NCBI RefSeq assembly: GCF_014844075.1
Contig: NZ_CP062165.1
Span: forward strand, 1,860,001-1,924,000
Origin: Paenibacillus sp. JNUCC-31
Lineage (GTDB): Bacteria; Bacillota; Bacilli; Paenibacillales; Paenibacillaceae
Length of the DNA: 64,000 nucleotides
Reading direction: 5' to 3'
A model generated the notes under the pieces. The model searched no databases. It was not told the origin of the DNA and worked only from the letters and a program-made list of their open reading frames with translations. This document shows positions 39,947-49,493 of this stretch, one piece after another (the stretch's first letter is position 1; the number at the start of each line of letters is the position of its first letter). The position numbers and the translations under genes are program-made.

Positions 39947-42900
39947 TCACTTCACCTTAACCGTGATGGTGTCTGTGCTGGTAACTCCAGAAGCGTTGAT
40001 TAATTCTGCCCGATACTTGTACGTTCCGGATGTGCGTCCCGACAGCTTACTCACAGCGCTTTGCGCAAAAGGCGTAGCTGCACTGAGTACCTGGGTGTCG
40101 ATCAACTGATCATTTTCATAGAGGCGATACTCCGTGGCATTGGTTCCCCACCACAAATTCATAAGAACCTTATAATTGCCGTCACCATCCCAGTTATCGT
40201 GAGAGAGAACAGCTTTACCCGGCGATGCGTTGGTCACCCGAACCGTCAACGTCTGACTCCGCGTTGTCCCCTTGTCGTTGGTTAACTCGGCTACGTACGT
40301 ATATGTGCCGTTGGCTTTGCCCGTGATCTTCGTCTGAGCAAATTGCGCCCAAGGGGCATTGTAGGTCAACTTCTGTGTATCGATCAAAACTCCATCCTCA
40401 TAAAGCTTATAGCTTGTAGCGTTCTCGCCCCACCACATGTTCATAGTGACGGTATACGAGCCCTCAAGCAAGCCGTTAACTTGTCCGTTATTGTGAGACA
40501 ATGCAGGCGTTCCAGGCGCTCGGACAGCCGGGGTTTCCGGTTCGGTCTCTTTGGATTCCAAATGTAATGCCGTGCTGGCCTTACCCGAAAGTCCCTGCTG
40601 GTCTGTTACCGTAAATTCAACGATGTATTCCCCTGCTTCAATTCCTTCCAGAGGAAGACTGAAGCTACCATCTTGTTTTACTTCAAAAACACCGTCCTTA
40701 TAAATTGAACCATTCTCTTTTTTCACGACATACGTTGCTTCCAAGGCAGCAGACGGGTCAAACTCGATGTTCCAGCCCTCTCGGAGAGCAGGAGCGGCAC
40801 GGAAGTACAAGTCGTCCACGTTACCGTTAATGACAGCAGTTTCATCCTGTTTGAACTCCAGCTTTTCTGGAGCAGTTACAGCCGGAGCTGTCTTTTTCAC
40901 CAGGAATGGGGAGGTGTCTTCCTTGTAGGTTTTGCCGTCCACACCGATCGTCGTGATATCAACCGTGTACAAACCATCCGGAATTTCAGTCACTTCGTCT
41001 GTTGTGTAATCCGCATATTCGCCATCCCATGCCAGATTATATCTTGTATTGGCAGCGAAGTTATAGTTGCTACCAAAAATGTAACCGATGTATCCGTCTT
41101 GATAGTGTCCCCCTTCGGGGTTAAGACCATCAAAAATCTCAATCAGAGCGAAATTCATTGGATTATAAAATTCCATGGCAACATTGAGTGTATCCAGCGT
41201 GCCATCAGACTTCAATGGATAATGGAACGGATTCTTCTCTGTACCTTTTACAGTCTCAATGTATTTAACTCCTGCCAGCGTAATATTGAAATGCGCAACA
41301 TATGGAACCGTAAATGTATTCGTTCCATTGGACAATTGAAGATATCCTTGTGCTTCTGTTACTGCAGTCACACCTTTTGGAACAGTGATGGTCACCTGCA
41401 ACTCTTCCTCACCATTCAATGTGAAGGAGCTTTTGTCCACCGCTACAGAAACGCCAGGAACCGTGCGTGTTGGGTTTACATTTACGGTGTAGTCCCCACC
41501 ACTGCCATTCAGCGACTCCACTTTAATCGTTTTGGTGACGGTTTTTTCGTCCGTACTGAGGAAATTACCGAAATTGACACTTCCTGTCACATTAGGCTTC
41601 TCAACAACCACGCCATTCTCTGTGTATTTCGTTACATCCAATACTTTAACAAATGCAGCAGGATCAATCGTTTTCACCGCCTGAATACGTCCTGCGCCTT
41701 GATCAAACACATCATATTTCGTCGTGTCGAGCACTTTACCATTGTTCATTAGTGCAACCTTAATATCAAAAGGTGTCCAGTCGCTGTGCTTCTCCATCAG
41801 CAAGGCAACCAGTCCGGCAACATGTGGTGTCGCCATACTTGTCCCTGATTTGCGATCATAAGCTTGTGAATAATCTGCTCCAGGCTCGTCCTTGCCATAG
41901 GCAGGAATTGTAGACAGAATGCTGGCACCAGGTGCGACCACATCCGGTTTAATATCAAGGGTCACCTTGGCTGGTCCACGGGAACTGGTCGTACTCATTT
42001 CATCTCCCGGCGTTTGACCACGCTCAAAGTCACTAAAGCTCACTTTAACCGGTTGTCCTGCATCCAGTTCAGCCTTGATGACTTCCCCATCCTCCTTCGA
42101 CATGCTCAAAGTAGGAATTAACTCAAAATTATCCCCCAAACTCACACCGATCGGTCCCGGGATATTGTTATATACAATAATGGCAACTGCACCAGCGGCT
42201 TTGGCATTGGCTACTTTCTCCACAAATGCCAGTTCACCACGCTGAACCAAAGCCACTTTACCTGTAAAATCCTTGCCTTCAAAATCCGTTGGTTTGCCGA
42301 GTCCGGCAAAAACAAGTTCATATGAATCCGTTAAAACCGATTCCGGGTCTGCCGAAAGGCTCCAGCCCATGATATCAAGGCGATAGACAGACTCTGTCAC
42401 AGCCAGCGGGTTTTGCTCTGTTTCAGTTGGAGCAGCCGCTGGCTTTTCTTCTACAGTGGCAAATTCTGGAGAAGTTTCGACAGGTGCAGAAGGTGAGGCT
42501 GGTTGAGTATGCTCTTCTGAAACGTCACCCTCTGTATCTCGAGCTACAACATCGGCAGACGCTTCAGTTGTTATTTCAACTTCTTTTGATCCTGAAAATG
42601 CAGCTTCGTTGGCTGATGTAGCTTCCTCTTTTGTGGCATGCTCTTCAAGAGCAGTTACAGATGGATCTTTATCATCTATTATCGATGCTGGCTCACCCTG
42701 ATCCAACACTTTAGGACTATCCGTTCCCGGTGCTGACCCCAGTTCAGGTGATTGTTCAGCCTCAGGTACCGGCTGCTCTTCAGGACGTGTACCTTTACCT
42801 TCCTCACCAATCCAGAAATGCGTATTAGCCGTAATGATCTGGCTAGGCCCTGTCGAGTTGCCTACAGTGATTGCCATAGCCGATGCTCCCGGGGAACCCA

Positions 42901-43993
42901 ATGTATAACGATTCGGGCCATCATTACCGCTTGCCACAACTGCAGTCACGCCAGACAGCATGGCATTGTTAAGTGCAACGGAAGTGATATAACTTGGATC
43001 ATTTGCGGAGTTACCCAACGAGAGATTGATTACGTCCATGCCATCGGCAACGGAACGGTCAATTCCACCCAGCACCCATGAAGTTTGCCCACTTCCATAA
43101 GGTCCAAGCACACGATATGCATAAATATCGGCTTCAGGTGCAATCCCAACAATGCCATAATCTCCAGCTTCACGAGCAGCAATGGTACCGGCTACGTGAG
43201 TACCGTGAGAAGTGTAATAAGCACTTCCTTTTTCATTAAATTCAGGTTCACCCGAACCTTTCCACTCTTCACGTGTTGTTTCATAAGGATCATTGTCATT
43301 TCCAACGAAATCCCACCCACCCTTATAAGCCTCTTGCAGATTAGGATGTTCGTAGTCGATCCCTGTATCAATAACGCCTACTTTAATGCCTTGTCCTTTA
43401 TACCCCAGATCCCATACTTCCGGTGCACCAATAAAAGGCGCTGTATCTTTCATATATGGATCCACTTCATCTGTTTCCGGAGATAACGTAATTTCAATGT
43501 CAGGATATACGCTAACGACACCCGGTATACGAAGCAATTGTCCCAATTGGTTTCCTTTGAGCTCAATAGCTACACCATTCAGGGCATATGCGTAATTTTC
43601 CAATACTTCATGTTTGATTTTCTTCTGAGTGAGGCTATGTACAAATGACTGTTGTTGTTGCTCTATTTGAGTCACAGCATTTGTTTCCATAGAGGAGGTA
43701 AAAGATTTTCCTTCGAGGGTAGATTCGCCTTGTGCAACAGCAACCGGCTTATTGGAGAGTTCAACGATAACTCTGGTTTCCTCTCCGCCAAGACCTTCCA
43801 GACTCTTGTCCAGAAAAGGATCTGCGGCAAGCTTGTCTTTCCGCTGATCAAGAATTTCTCTCCATTGCGTGGCCTCAGACTTGCTTAGAACATCCTCAAG
43901 CTGAACATCTGCAGGAGCAGCTCCAGCCGCTGGCATAATCATGGAGAAGATCATAAGAACACTTAACAATATGGATATCAAACGTTTATTCAA
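39947..43993 (-). CDS. Large secreted subtilisin-like serine protease (S8) with PA insert and C-terminal repeats
   Basis: 1,348 residues. Signal peptide 1-25 (LSVLMIFSMIMPAAGA), I9-type propeptide (about 70-170), S8 catalytic domain with D209 (GVIDTGIDYEHP), H263 (SHGTHVAGT) and S719 (KSGTSMATPHVAG). The catalytic domain is split by a long insertion: an acidic Pro/Glu/Thr-rich segment (about 400-530) and a PA domain (about 535-655, LVQRGELAFVEKVANAKAAG). After S719 come Fn3-like domains and, at about 1140-1348, two homologous repeats of about 100 residues (MNMWWGENATSYKLYEDG and MNLWWGTNATEYRLYEND) like those appended to secreted chitinases. A cell-surface or exported degradative protease of the minor extracellular (Vpr-like) group is inferred. 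Confidence 0.93.
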   Translation of the reverse strand: MNKRLISILLSVLMIFSMIMPAAGAAPADVQLEDVLSKSEATQWREILDQRKDKLAADPFLDKSLEGLGGEETRVIVELSNKPVAVAQGESTLEGKSFTSSMETNAVTQIEQQQQSFVHSLTQKKIKHEVLENYAYALNGVAIELKGNQLGQLLRIPGVVSVYPDIEITLSPETDEVDPYMKDTAPFIGAPEVWDLGYKGQGIKVGVIDTGIDYEHPNLQEAYKGGWDFVGNDNDPYETTREEWKGSGEPEFNEKGSAYYTSHGTHVAGTIAAREAGDYGIVGIAPEADIYAYRVLGPYGSGQTSWVLGGIDRSVADGMDVINLSLGNSANDPSYITSVALNNAMLSGVTAVVASGNDGPNRYTLGSPGASAMAITVGNSTGPSQIITANTHFWIGEEGKGTRPEEQPVPEAEQSPELGSAPGTDSPKVLDQGEPASIIDDKDPSVTALEEHATKEEATSANEAAFSGSKEVEITTEASADVVARDTEGDVSEEHTQPASPSAPVETSPEFATVEEKPAAAPTETEQNPLAVTESVYRLDIMGWSLSADPESVLTDSYELVFAGLGKPTDFEGKDFTGKVALVQRGELAFVEKVANAKAAGAVAIIVYNNIPGPIGVSLGDNFELIPTLSMSKEDGEVIKAELDAGQPVKVSFSDFERGQTPGDEMSTTSSRGPAKVTLDIKPDVVAPGASILSTIPAYGKDEPGADYSQAYDRKSGTSMATPHVAGLVALLMEKHSDWTPFDIKVALMNNGKVLDTTKYDVFDQGAGRIQAVKTIDPAAFVKVLDVTKYTENGVVVEKPNVTGSVNFGNFLSTDEKTVTKTIKVESLNGSGGDYTVNVNPTRTVPGVSVAVDKSSFTLNGEEELQVTITVPKGVTAVTEAQGYLQLSNGTNTFTVPYVAHFNITLAGVKYIETVKGTEKNPFHYPLKSDGTLDTLNVAMEFYNPMNFALIEIFDGLNPEGGHYQDGYIGYIFGSNYNFAANTRYNLAWDGEYADYTTDEVTEIPDGLYTVDITTIGVDGKTYKEDTSPFLVKKTAPAVTAPEKLEFKQDETAVINGNVDDLYFRAAPALREGWNIEFDPSAALEATYVVKKENGSIYKDGVFEVKQDGSFSLPLEGIEAGEYIVEFTVTDQQGLSGKASTALHLESKETEPETPAVRAPGTPALSHNNGQVNGLLEGSYTVTMNMWWGENATSYKLYEDGVLIDTQKLTYNAPWAQFAQTKITGKANGTYTYVAELTNDKGTTRSQTLTVRVTNASPGKAVLSHDNWDGDGNYKVLMNLWWGTNATEYRLYENDQLIDTQVLSAATPFAQSAVSKLSGRTSGTYKYRAELINASGVTSTDTITVKVK

Positions 43994-44251
43994 AGCTATT
44001 CCCCTCCTTCTACAATATAAAAGTACCTCACCAATCGGGCCCTGCTATGACAAGCGCTGCAACACTTGTAACCACTTCACCTTCCTATCTGCAAAACGAT
44101 TGACCCTCGGTAAATTATTCTACTAAAATAGTACACTTCCCTTCTAAATAATTACAATTATGATATAAAAATTACTTATATGGTTCTTTGGTAAGAGAAA
44201 AATGTGGAATTGTATTTATTTGTCGTTAAATTATTTCAATTTTTATTTAAG
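43994..44251. other. Intergenic region upstream of the protease
   Basis: AT-rich. Ribosome site GGAGGGGAA lies before the protease ATG. A weak minus-strand promoter (TTGTAA, 18 bases, TACTAT, around 44,125-44,155) is possible; nothing else stands out. Confidence 0.3.
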
Positions 44252-44305
44252 GCATAGGCAAAAAGGCAGGGAGCCTCTTATCGAGAGGAGATTCCCAGCC
44301 TATGC
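44252..44305 (-). repeat. Nested inverted repeat downstream of the methyltransferase
   Basis: Outer perfect 8-bp arms GCATAGGC / GCCTATGC enclose GGGA/TCCC and CCTCT/AGAGG stems; one strand carries an asymmetric AAAAAGGCA bulge. It may end the methyltransferase transcript, but the following T-tract is poor. Confidence 0.55.
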
Positions 44306-44359
44306 ATGAATCAATGTTTTTTTAAAATAGAGCGTATTTGTTCATTTAACAAAGGCATT

Positions 44360-45166
44360 TCATGTGATTATTTCAATTTTCGGCTTTACTGCTTCAATGC
44401 GCAGCCGCTTATAATCAGCATAAATCGCATCTTCATCCCAGAGTTTTGGCAGAACGATTTTGCTGGTTTCATGACAAATTTCCTGAATCTTCTCCTGATC
44501 CAATCCCTGAAAATAGTCCCCTCCAAAATGGGCTAACCAGCCCTCAATTCCCTTTTCACCATCGACTAGTCTGGTAGGGCGGTCATAGTGATAGGCCTGT
44601 CGTACCAAAAACCCGCCTTGCTCCAGAACCTGGCTATATTGGCCGATTGTTGGGAAGTACCAAGGATTGCGTTCTGAAGCCCGAATCCCAGTGTGACGTT
44701 CGAATACCTCTTCTAATGCATCAAGAACAATCTGCACATTGCCTTTGCCACCAAACTCCGCTACAAAACGTCCTCCGGGCTTCAATGACTTCCATATACT
44801 GTCGACAACCAGTCGCGGACTTCGCATCCAGTGCAGGGCTGCATTGGAAAAGACAGCATCATACAGCTTGCTTGTCTCAAACTGATGTCCGTCTCCCTCC
44901 ATGAATGTGATATGGGGAAATTTCTCCCTCGCCCGACGTATCATGTCCGGGGATGAATCCATGCCGACGACCTCAGCCTGTGACATAGAAATTTCGTACG
45001 TTAAATCCCCCGTCCCACATCCCAGATCCAGGATGTATTCGCCTTTCCCCGGTTGAAGCCACGAGATTAAGTTTCTACCGTAACCAGATACAAAAGCCAG
45101 TTTGTTGTCATACTCATCCGCTTGCCATTGGTTTATCGACTGCATGAATACCACCATCGCTTTCAT
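44360..45166 (-). CDS. Class I SAM-dependent methyltransferase (trans-aconitate-methyltransferase-like)
   Basis: 268 residues from the ATG at 45166 (GAGG upstream); an ATG at 45145 is also possible. SAM site motif I is ILDLGCGTGDLTYEI (about 45-59), motif II VVGMDSSPDMIRRAR, then AVFSNAALHWM and LKPGGRFVAEFGG. The W-x-M/P context of NAALHWMRSP is typical of the trans-aconitate methyltransferase and related group. Substrate unknown. Inside the tRNA-flanked island, single gene. Confidence 0.85.
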   Translation of the reverse strand: MKAMVVFMQSINQWQADEYDNKLAFVSGYGRNLISWLQPGKGEYILDLGCGTGDLTYEISMSQAEVVGMDSSPDMIRRAREKFPHITFMEGDGHQFETSKLYDAVFSNAALHWMRSPRLVVDSIWKSLKPGGRFVAEFGGKGNVQIVLDALEEVFERHTGIRASERNPWYFPTIGQYSQVLEQGGFLVRQAYHYDRPTRLVDGEKGIEGWLAHFGGDYFQGLDQEKIQEICHETSKIVLPKLWDEDAIYADYKRLRIEAVKPKIEIIT

Positions 45167-45181
45167 GATTGATATCCTCAT

Positions 45182-45690
45182 TGTGGCACATTATGGTTTA
45201 TTATTTAAATATATAAACTCTATCTATTTAATAGGTTTCACCTATAAATACACATCTATTTTCCATGAAAAATAATTATTCACTTCATTAAAACAGGCCT
45301 CCACCCAGTGGAGACCTTGTGATTTATCTTTTTCTATTGTCCAGGTGCATAAAATGTCCCTACCCATTCGACAATATCATTTTGATTCAACGATCCACTT
45401 CAATAATGCTGCGCGGTGGATAAGATCCGAAACCCACAGTTCTTTTTGGATTTGATTCCCGATGGGACGCTAGTCTGGGATGGTTAACCCATCTCACAGC
45501 CAAAAATGATATCATCGATCAATTTATGAAAAATACCCGTCAGTCTGTAGAAACCGTAAACGGGGGAATGATCGCGGGTGATGAAAACCCTGAACTAAGG
45601 CAAATTCTTGATCCCATAAAGCTGTAAAATCTGAATATGATCATGTTCAATTTGCCACAGCAGAAGGTAAGCTCTTGAATTTACCACTTG
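45182..45690. other. Gene-poor, apparently decayed stretch
   Basis: About 500 bases without an intact gene. It contains an AGGTCTCCAC / GTGGAGGCCT hairpin near 45,290-45,315 with a T-tract on the minus side and no gene upstream of it, and a start-less open frame (separate entry). Looks like remnants of lost genes. Confidence 0.4.
45424..45627 (+). pseudogene. Possible gene fragment without start codon
   Basis: An open frame of 67 codons directly after an in-frame TAA, ending at TAA 45625-45627, with protein-like composition (PTVLFGFDSRWDASLGWL, DQFMKNTRQSVETVNGG). No ATG near the 5' end, no ribosome site and no recognisable family. It may be the 3' end of a decayed gene; chance is not excluded. 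Confidence 0.25.
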
Positions 45691-45860
45691 TACGAAAAAA
45701 AGCTTCCCGAAGGAAGCTTCTTGTTTTACGGCCCAGGAGGGATACTCTCCTTACAGTCGAGACTGCGAAGTGTTCCTACCGAAGCTCATGCTCCGACGAA
45801 CCATTGGGGTTCTCATCCCTTGTACGAAAAAAAGCTTCCCAAAGGAAGCTTCTTGTTTTA

Positions 45861-45874
<14 letters not shown>
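45691..45874 (-). repeat. Tandem tRNA-tail/terminator repeat, right island edge
   Basis: On the minus strand the same arrangement as at the left edge: tRNA tail (CCCTCCTGGGACG, degenerate copy CCCTCCTGGGCCG near 45,729-45,741) followed by the AAGCTTCC / GGAAGCTT terminator, twice, with a 132-base period (TACG-anchored at 45691 and 45823). The ~85-base spacer resembles that of the left edge (AACCCCAATGGTTCGTCGG shared). Confidence 0.88.
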
Positions 45875-45934
<60 letters not shown>

Positions 45935-45967
45935 AAATATGTATAATAAAAATTCGGCGCGATTTCT

Positions 45968-45995
45968 ATTATACTCTGATTTCTATAATTTTCAA
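45968..45995 (-). promoter_or_regulatory. Sigma-A promoter of the right tRNA-Arg
   Basis: Minus strand: TTGAAA (45990-45995), 16-base spacer, TATAAT (45968-45973), 34 bases before the tRNA 5' end. Confidence 0.65.
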
Positions 45996-46214
45996 GAGTT
46001 TTATTAAAAATTAATAATTGCACCTTTTCACACGGCTGGATCGTATTATTCTCATACCTAACCTATGTAAGAATATGAATGCTGTTATGAGGCCATATTG
46101 ATGAGAATAAGATAACTGCATAAAGAAAAAGGGATGACCTATTCATTGTCTGATGTACTGGGTAATCTTTTGGATACATACACTTTAAGGACTCAAATGA
46201 AGGAGAGAACCGTG

Positions 46215-46508
46215 ATGAGACAACTTTTATCCGCATTATCCTATTTCAGCATTTTCTTTGCTCCGTTCCTGTTCCCCATCATTATTTGGATTGTTGCGAA
46301 GGACAACTACATTGAAGGACATGCCAAACGGGCATTATTCTCGCATATCTTCCCGTTTCTTGCTGCAATCCCGTTACTTTATTTCTTCGTTACCGCCCAT
46401 AGTCTGGGCTCCGCGATCGGATTTGTAATCCTGTTCTTTGTCATTTATGCATTAAGTTTTGTCTATAATATTGTCAAAGGGATTCAAGTGCTGCGTGAAT
46501 ATGCCTGA
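46215..46508 (+). CDS. Small membrane protein (DUF4870/Tic20-like)
   Basis: 97 residues starting MRQLLSALSYFSIFFAPFLF, with AAGGAGAG upstream; a longer frame from 46134 lacks a site. Three membrane segments; the IIWIVAKDNYIEGHAKRAL loop matches the DUF4870 pattern. Function unknown. Ends in a strong bidirectional terminator. Confidence 0.8.
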   Translation: MRQLLSALSYFSIFFAPFLFPIIIWIVAKDNYIEGHAKRALFSHIFPFLAAIPLLYFFVTAHSLGSAIGFVILFFVIYALSFVYNIVKGIQVLREYA

Positions 46509-46550
46509 CCAGAAGTAGAAATATAGGTATTACAATCAAGTTATACTTTA

Positions 46551-46594
46551 AATGCAGAAACCCGCCTTTCAAAAGAAGGGCGGGTTTCTGCATT
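46551..46594. terminator. Bidirectional terminator
   Basis: AATGCAGAAACCCGCC / GGGCGGGTTTCTGCATT, a stem of about 16 bp between convergent genes. Confidence 0.85.
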
Positions 46595-46643
46595 CCGGTT
46601 ACTTGTTTCCTTTGAGCATCTGAGCAGTTGCTTGGACGTCTCT

Positions 46644-47000
46644 TTACGCTTGACCTACCAGATAGCGCTGAAGAGTTGGGCCAAGTAATCCAAAAGCAAA
46701 GAGTTCGCTTTGAAAGCGTGCCTTATCATCCCCAGCTGTAATGCCTTCACTGTTCTCAAACGCCGTGTTCGTGGCATCTTCAAACGCTGTGTGCATATTG
46801 TTATTGTACCAGTCCAGAACAGCATCCGAATGATTGCGTACAATTCGAACGACTTCGAGTGAGTTCCCTGGCTGCGTTGCCGCAACATAAACAAGTAAAG
46901 ACGGATCCCCTGTGTTTCCAGGCTGCACCTCAACTTCTGCACAAGACAATCCATCCACTTCCGTTAATCTGCGTATTTTAGCATCCTGAATGGCATACAT
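46644..47000 (-). CDS. Small hypothetical protein
   Basis: 118 residues, soluble. AAGGAGCG precedes the ATG at good distance, and base composition and codon use look coding. Opening YAIQDAKIRRLTEVDGLSCA, then a beta-rich half and a helical C-terminus (FQSELFAFGLLGPTLQRYL). Not recognised. It follows the next small gene by 24 bases and is likely co-transcribed with it, divergent from asparagine synthase. Confidence 0.75.
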   Translation of the reverse strand: MYAIQDAKIRRLTEVDGLSCAEVEVQPGNTGDPSLLVYVAATQPGNSLEVVRIVRNHSDAVLDWYNNNMHTAFEDATNTAFENSEGITAGDDKARFQSELFAFGLLGPTLQRYLVGQA

Positions 47001-47024
47001 TTGTTATCGCGCTCCTTTTCCATT

Positions 47025-47324
47025 TCATGTACTTTGTTCGATCTGGTATCGGGTCTCTGGTGTTCCCAAGCGATAAATCTCTCGATAGACCTGCTGTAAT
47101 ACAGCTTCATATGCTCGGTTTACAGACTCCTCAGGCGTATCCGGCCATGGGAATACCATTCCTGGAAAGGCCTCTTCCTCTTTTTCCTGCATAAGGTTAA
47201 GCAATCCCAGTAATTGTTCCGCCTCCTGAGGCGTCGCCTCAATAACCCACTCATACGACGTTGCATGCGGATCAGGAATAACGGAGCGCCCCATGACAGA
47301 TACATAATAGGTCATACTTTCCAT
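47025..47324 (-). CDS. Small hypothetical protein
   Basis: 99-101 residues; ATG at 47324 with GGAGAG nine bases upstream (an in-frame TTG at 47330 is possible). Acidic, with a helical region rich in Glu/Gln (EATPQEAEQLLGLLNLMQEK) and a FPWPDTPEESVNRAYEAVL motif. No signal peptide or membrane segment. Not recognised. Probably forms a two-gene unit with the 46644 gene. Confidence 0.72.
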   Translation of the reverse strand: MESMTYYVSVMGRSVIPDPHATSYEWVIEATPQEAEQLLGLLNLMQEKEEEAFPGMVFPWPDTPEESVNRAYEAVLQQVYREIYRLGTPETRYQIEQST

Positions 47325-47420
47325 TTGCAAGTTCTCTCCTTCACTGGCATGTTGAGGCCGTTGTCCCTAGAACTAGTTTCCGAAGAGGACAGACATTTTA
47401 TGCCTGCTTTCGGCATATAT

Positions 47421-47449
47421 TTGTTACGACTTCTGACGAAAAAGATAAC
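47421..47449 (+). promoter_or_regulatory. Possible promoter of asparagine synthase
   Basis: TTGTTA (47421-47426), 17-base spacer, GATAAC (47444-47449); four of six bases in each hexamer. Confidence 0.35.
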
Positions 47450-47519
47450 ATTTGCTGGCTGTTAGCGACTGAAGCGGCCATACGGATGAATGACTCGACT
47501 AAGAAAGGATGAACAAACC

Positions 47520-49364
47520 ATGTGCGGTATAACCGGCTTCATACAGTGGAATCGGGATTTGACCCAGGAATCAGAGCTGCTGGTCCGGATGACGGACAGC
47601 TTGTCGAACCGGGGGCCCGACGCTTCAGGTACATGGATCTCCAATCCTTGTGCGTTCGGACACCGGCGTCTCAGCGTAATGGACCCGGAGAACGGGGCAC
47701 AGCCCATGCATGCGTTACAAGGAGACATCTCCTATACCGTCGTGTATAACGGAGAACTATACAATGCACCCGAGTTGAAAAAGGAATTGCTCCAGCGGGG
47801 ACATCATTTCCGCACGCAATGTGATACGGAAGTGCTGCTCGCCTCTTATATTGAGTGGGGACCGGCCTGTGTTGATCGGTTTAACGGAATTTTTGCTTTT
47901 GCGATATGGGATGGCGGCCGCGAACAGGTTTTTATGGCACGCGATCGCTTGGGCGTCAAACCCCTGTTCTACAGTAATGCAAAGGATGCTCTCGTATTTG
48001 GCTCAGAACCCAAAGCACTGCTCATTCACCCGGATGTCGAAGCTGCTGTTGGTCCTGAGGGATTGGCGGAGGTATTTATTGTGGGGCCTGCCCGGACACC
48101 TGGACACGGCGTCTATTCCTCCCTGAGCGAGCTTAAACCAGCCCATGCGCTTATATACAACCGAAACGGGATTAAAACCTATGCTTACTGGAAGCTGGAA
48201 AGTCAGAAACACGAACATAATCTGGAAGAAACAACTGCCGAAGTACGCAGACTGTTGCAGGATACATTAGAACGACAGCTTGCTTCGGACGTTCCGGTTT
48301 GCTCCCTTTTGTCGGGGGGGCTGGATTCCAGTGCTTTATCTGCTCTTGCCGTAGATTATTACAACCGTACCGGTCAGGGCCAAGTCAGTACGTATTCGGT
48401 CGACTATGTAGATAATGCGAAGCATTTTCAGGCGCACTCCTTCCAACCTGGGGCAGATGGTCCCTGGATTCAGCGTATGGTGGATGAACTGAAAACAGAT
48501 CATCACTGGATTGAGATTGAAAATGGAGAGTTGGTCCATGCACTGACCCAGGCGATGCTCGTGCGGGATTTGCCGGGTATGGCGGATGTAGATTCCTCTC
48601 TCTATCTCTTCTGTAAAGAAATCAAAAAAGGAGCTACAGTTGCCATTTCAGGTGAAGCAGCGGATGAAGTATTTGGCGGTTATCCCTGGTTCCATCGGGA
48701 AGAGATGCTGAACTCCGGCACATTCCCATGGTCTGTAGCTCCTGACATGCGAGCAGGATTGTTATCCCCGGACATTCGGGAATGGATCAGACCGCTGGAT
48801 TATCTCGCAGATCGCTATTCGGATGCTGTGGCTGAAGTACCTTCGCTCGATGGGGAAACAGGCAAGGCAGCCCAGATGCGAGTCATGTCCTATCTGAACA
48901 TCACCCGGTTCATGCCTACACTCCTTGATCGTAAAGATCGGATGAGTATGGGAGCGGGGCTTGAGGTTCGGGTGCCTTATTGTGATCATCGCTTGATTCA
49001 GTATGTGTTTAACGTTCCGTGGGAAATGAAAATGACAGGCGGACGGGAAAAAGGAATTCTGCGTAAAGCGCTGGAAGGTGTACTGCCTGACGATGTATTG
49101 TACCGCAAAAAGAGCCCGTATCCGAAAACACATAACCCGCAGTATCTCGCTGCCGTTAAACAACAGGTACTGGATATTCTGGATGACGCAAGCTCACCAA
49201 TCTTGCCATTAATCGATAAAGCCCAAATTCGGAAATTGGCCTCTTCACCGGACGCTTCTTCCAACCTGCCCTGGTTTGGACAGTTAATGTCAGGGCCACA
49301 ACTGTTTGCTTACCTGACACAGATCAACTCATGGTTGCGTACGTATAAAGTGGCGATTCGTTAA
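47520..49364 (+). CDS. asnB: Glutamine-hydrolysing asparagine synthase (AsnB/AsnO type)
   Basis: 614 residues. The start is fixed at 47520 because class II glutamine amidotransferases need Cys right after the initiator Met (MCGITGF), the N-terminal nucleophile; AAAGGA lies upstream. The glutaminase domain (1-210) has RGPDASG, NGELYN and RDRLGVKPLFY; the synthetase domain has the PP-loop SLLSGGLDSSALSAL (near 265) and AISGEAADEVFGGYPW. In length and layout it is like the sporulation-linked AsnO of Bacillus. It converges on the STM4011-like radical SAM gene with a shared terminator, so a link to that cassette is only by proximity. Confidence 0.92.
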   Translation: MCGITGFIQWNRDLTQESELLVRMTDSLSNRGPDASGTWISNPCAFGHRRLSVMDPENGAQPMHALQGDISYTVVYNGELYNAPELKKELLQRGHHFRTQCDTEVLLASYIEWGPACVDRFNGIFAFAIWDGGREQVFMARDRLGVKPLFYSNAKDALVFGSEPKALLIHPDVEAAVGPEGLAEVFIVGPARTPGHGVYSSLSELKPAHALIYNRNGIKTYAYWKLESQKHEHNLEETTAEVRRLLQDTLERQLASDVPVCSLLSGGLDSSALSALAVDYYNRTGQGQVSTYSVDYVDNAKHFQAHSFQPGADGPWIQRMVDELKTDHHWIEIENGELVHALTQAMLVRDLPGMADVDSSLYLFCKEIKKGATVAISGEAADEVFGGYPWFHREEMLNSGTFPWSVAPDMRAGLLSPDIREWIRPLDYLADRYSDAVAEVPSLDGETGKAAQMRVMSYLNITRFMPTLLDRKDRMSMGAGLEVRVPYCDHRLIQYVFNVPWEMKMTGGREKGILRKALEGVLPDDVLYRKKSPYPKTHNPQYLAAVKQQVLDILDDASSPILPLIDKAQIRKLASSPDASSNLPWFGQLMSGPQLFAYLTQINSWLRTYKVAIR

Positions 49365-49386
49365 AATAGGGCGGCTTTTCAATCCT

Positions 49387-49437
49387 AAAAGGGGTGCCTG
49401 ATGACAGTATTACAGCTGTCCATCAGGCACCCCTTTT
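49387..49437. terminator. Bidirectional terminator between asnB and the radical SAM cassette
   Basis: AAAAGGGGTGCCTGATG / CATCAGGCACCCCTTTT stem with an inner ACAG/CTGT; both sides end in T-runs. Confidence 0.88.
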
Positions 49438-49493
49438 GTAATATTTGACTACATGATAACTGCAGATAATTTTAAAATGGATAAGAGACTGTA

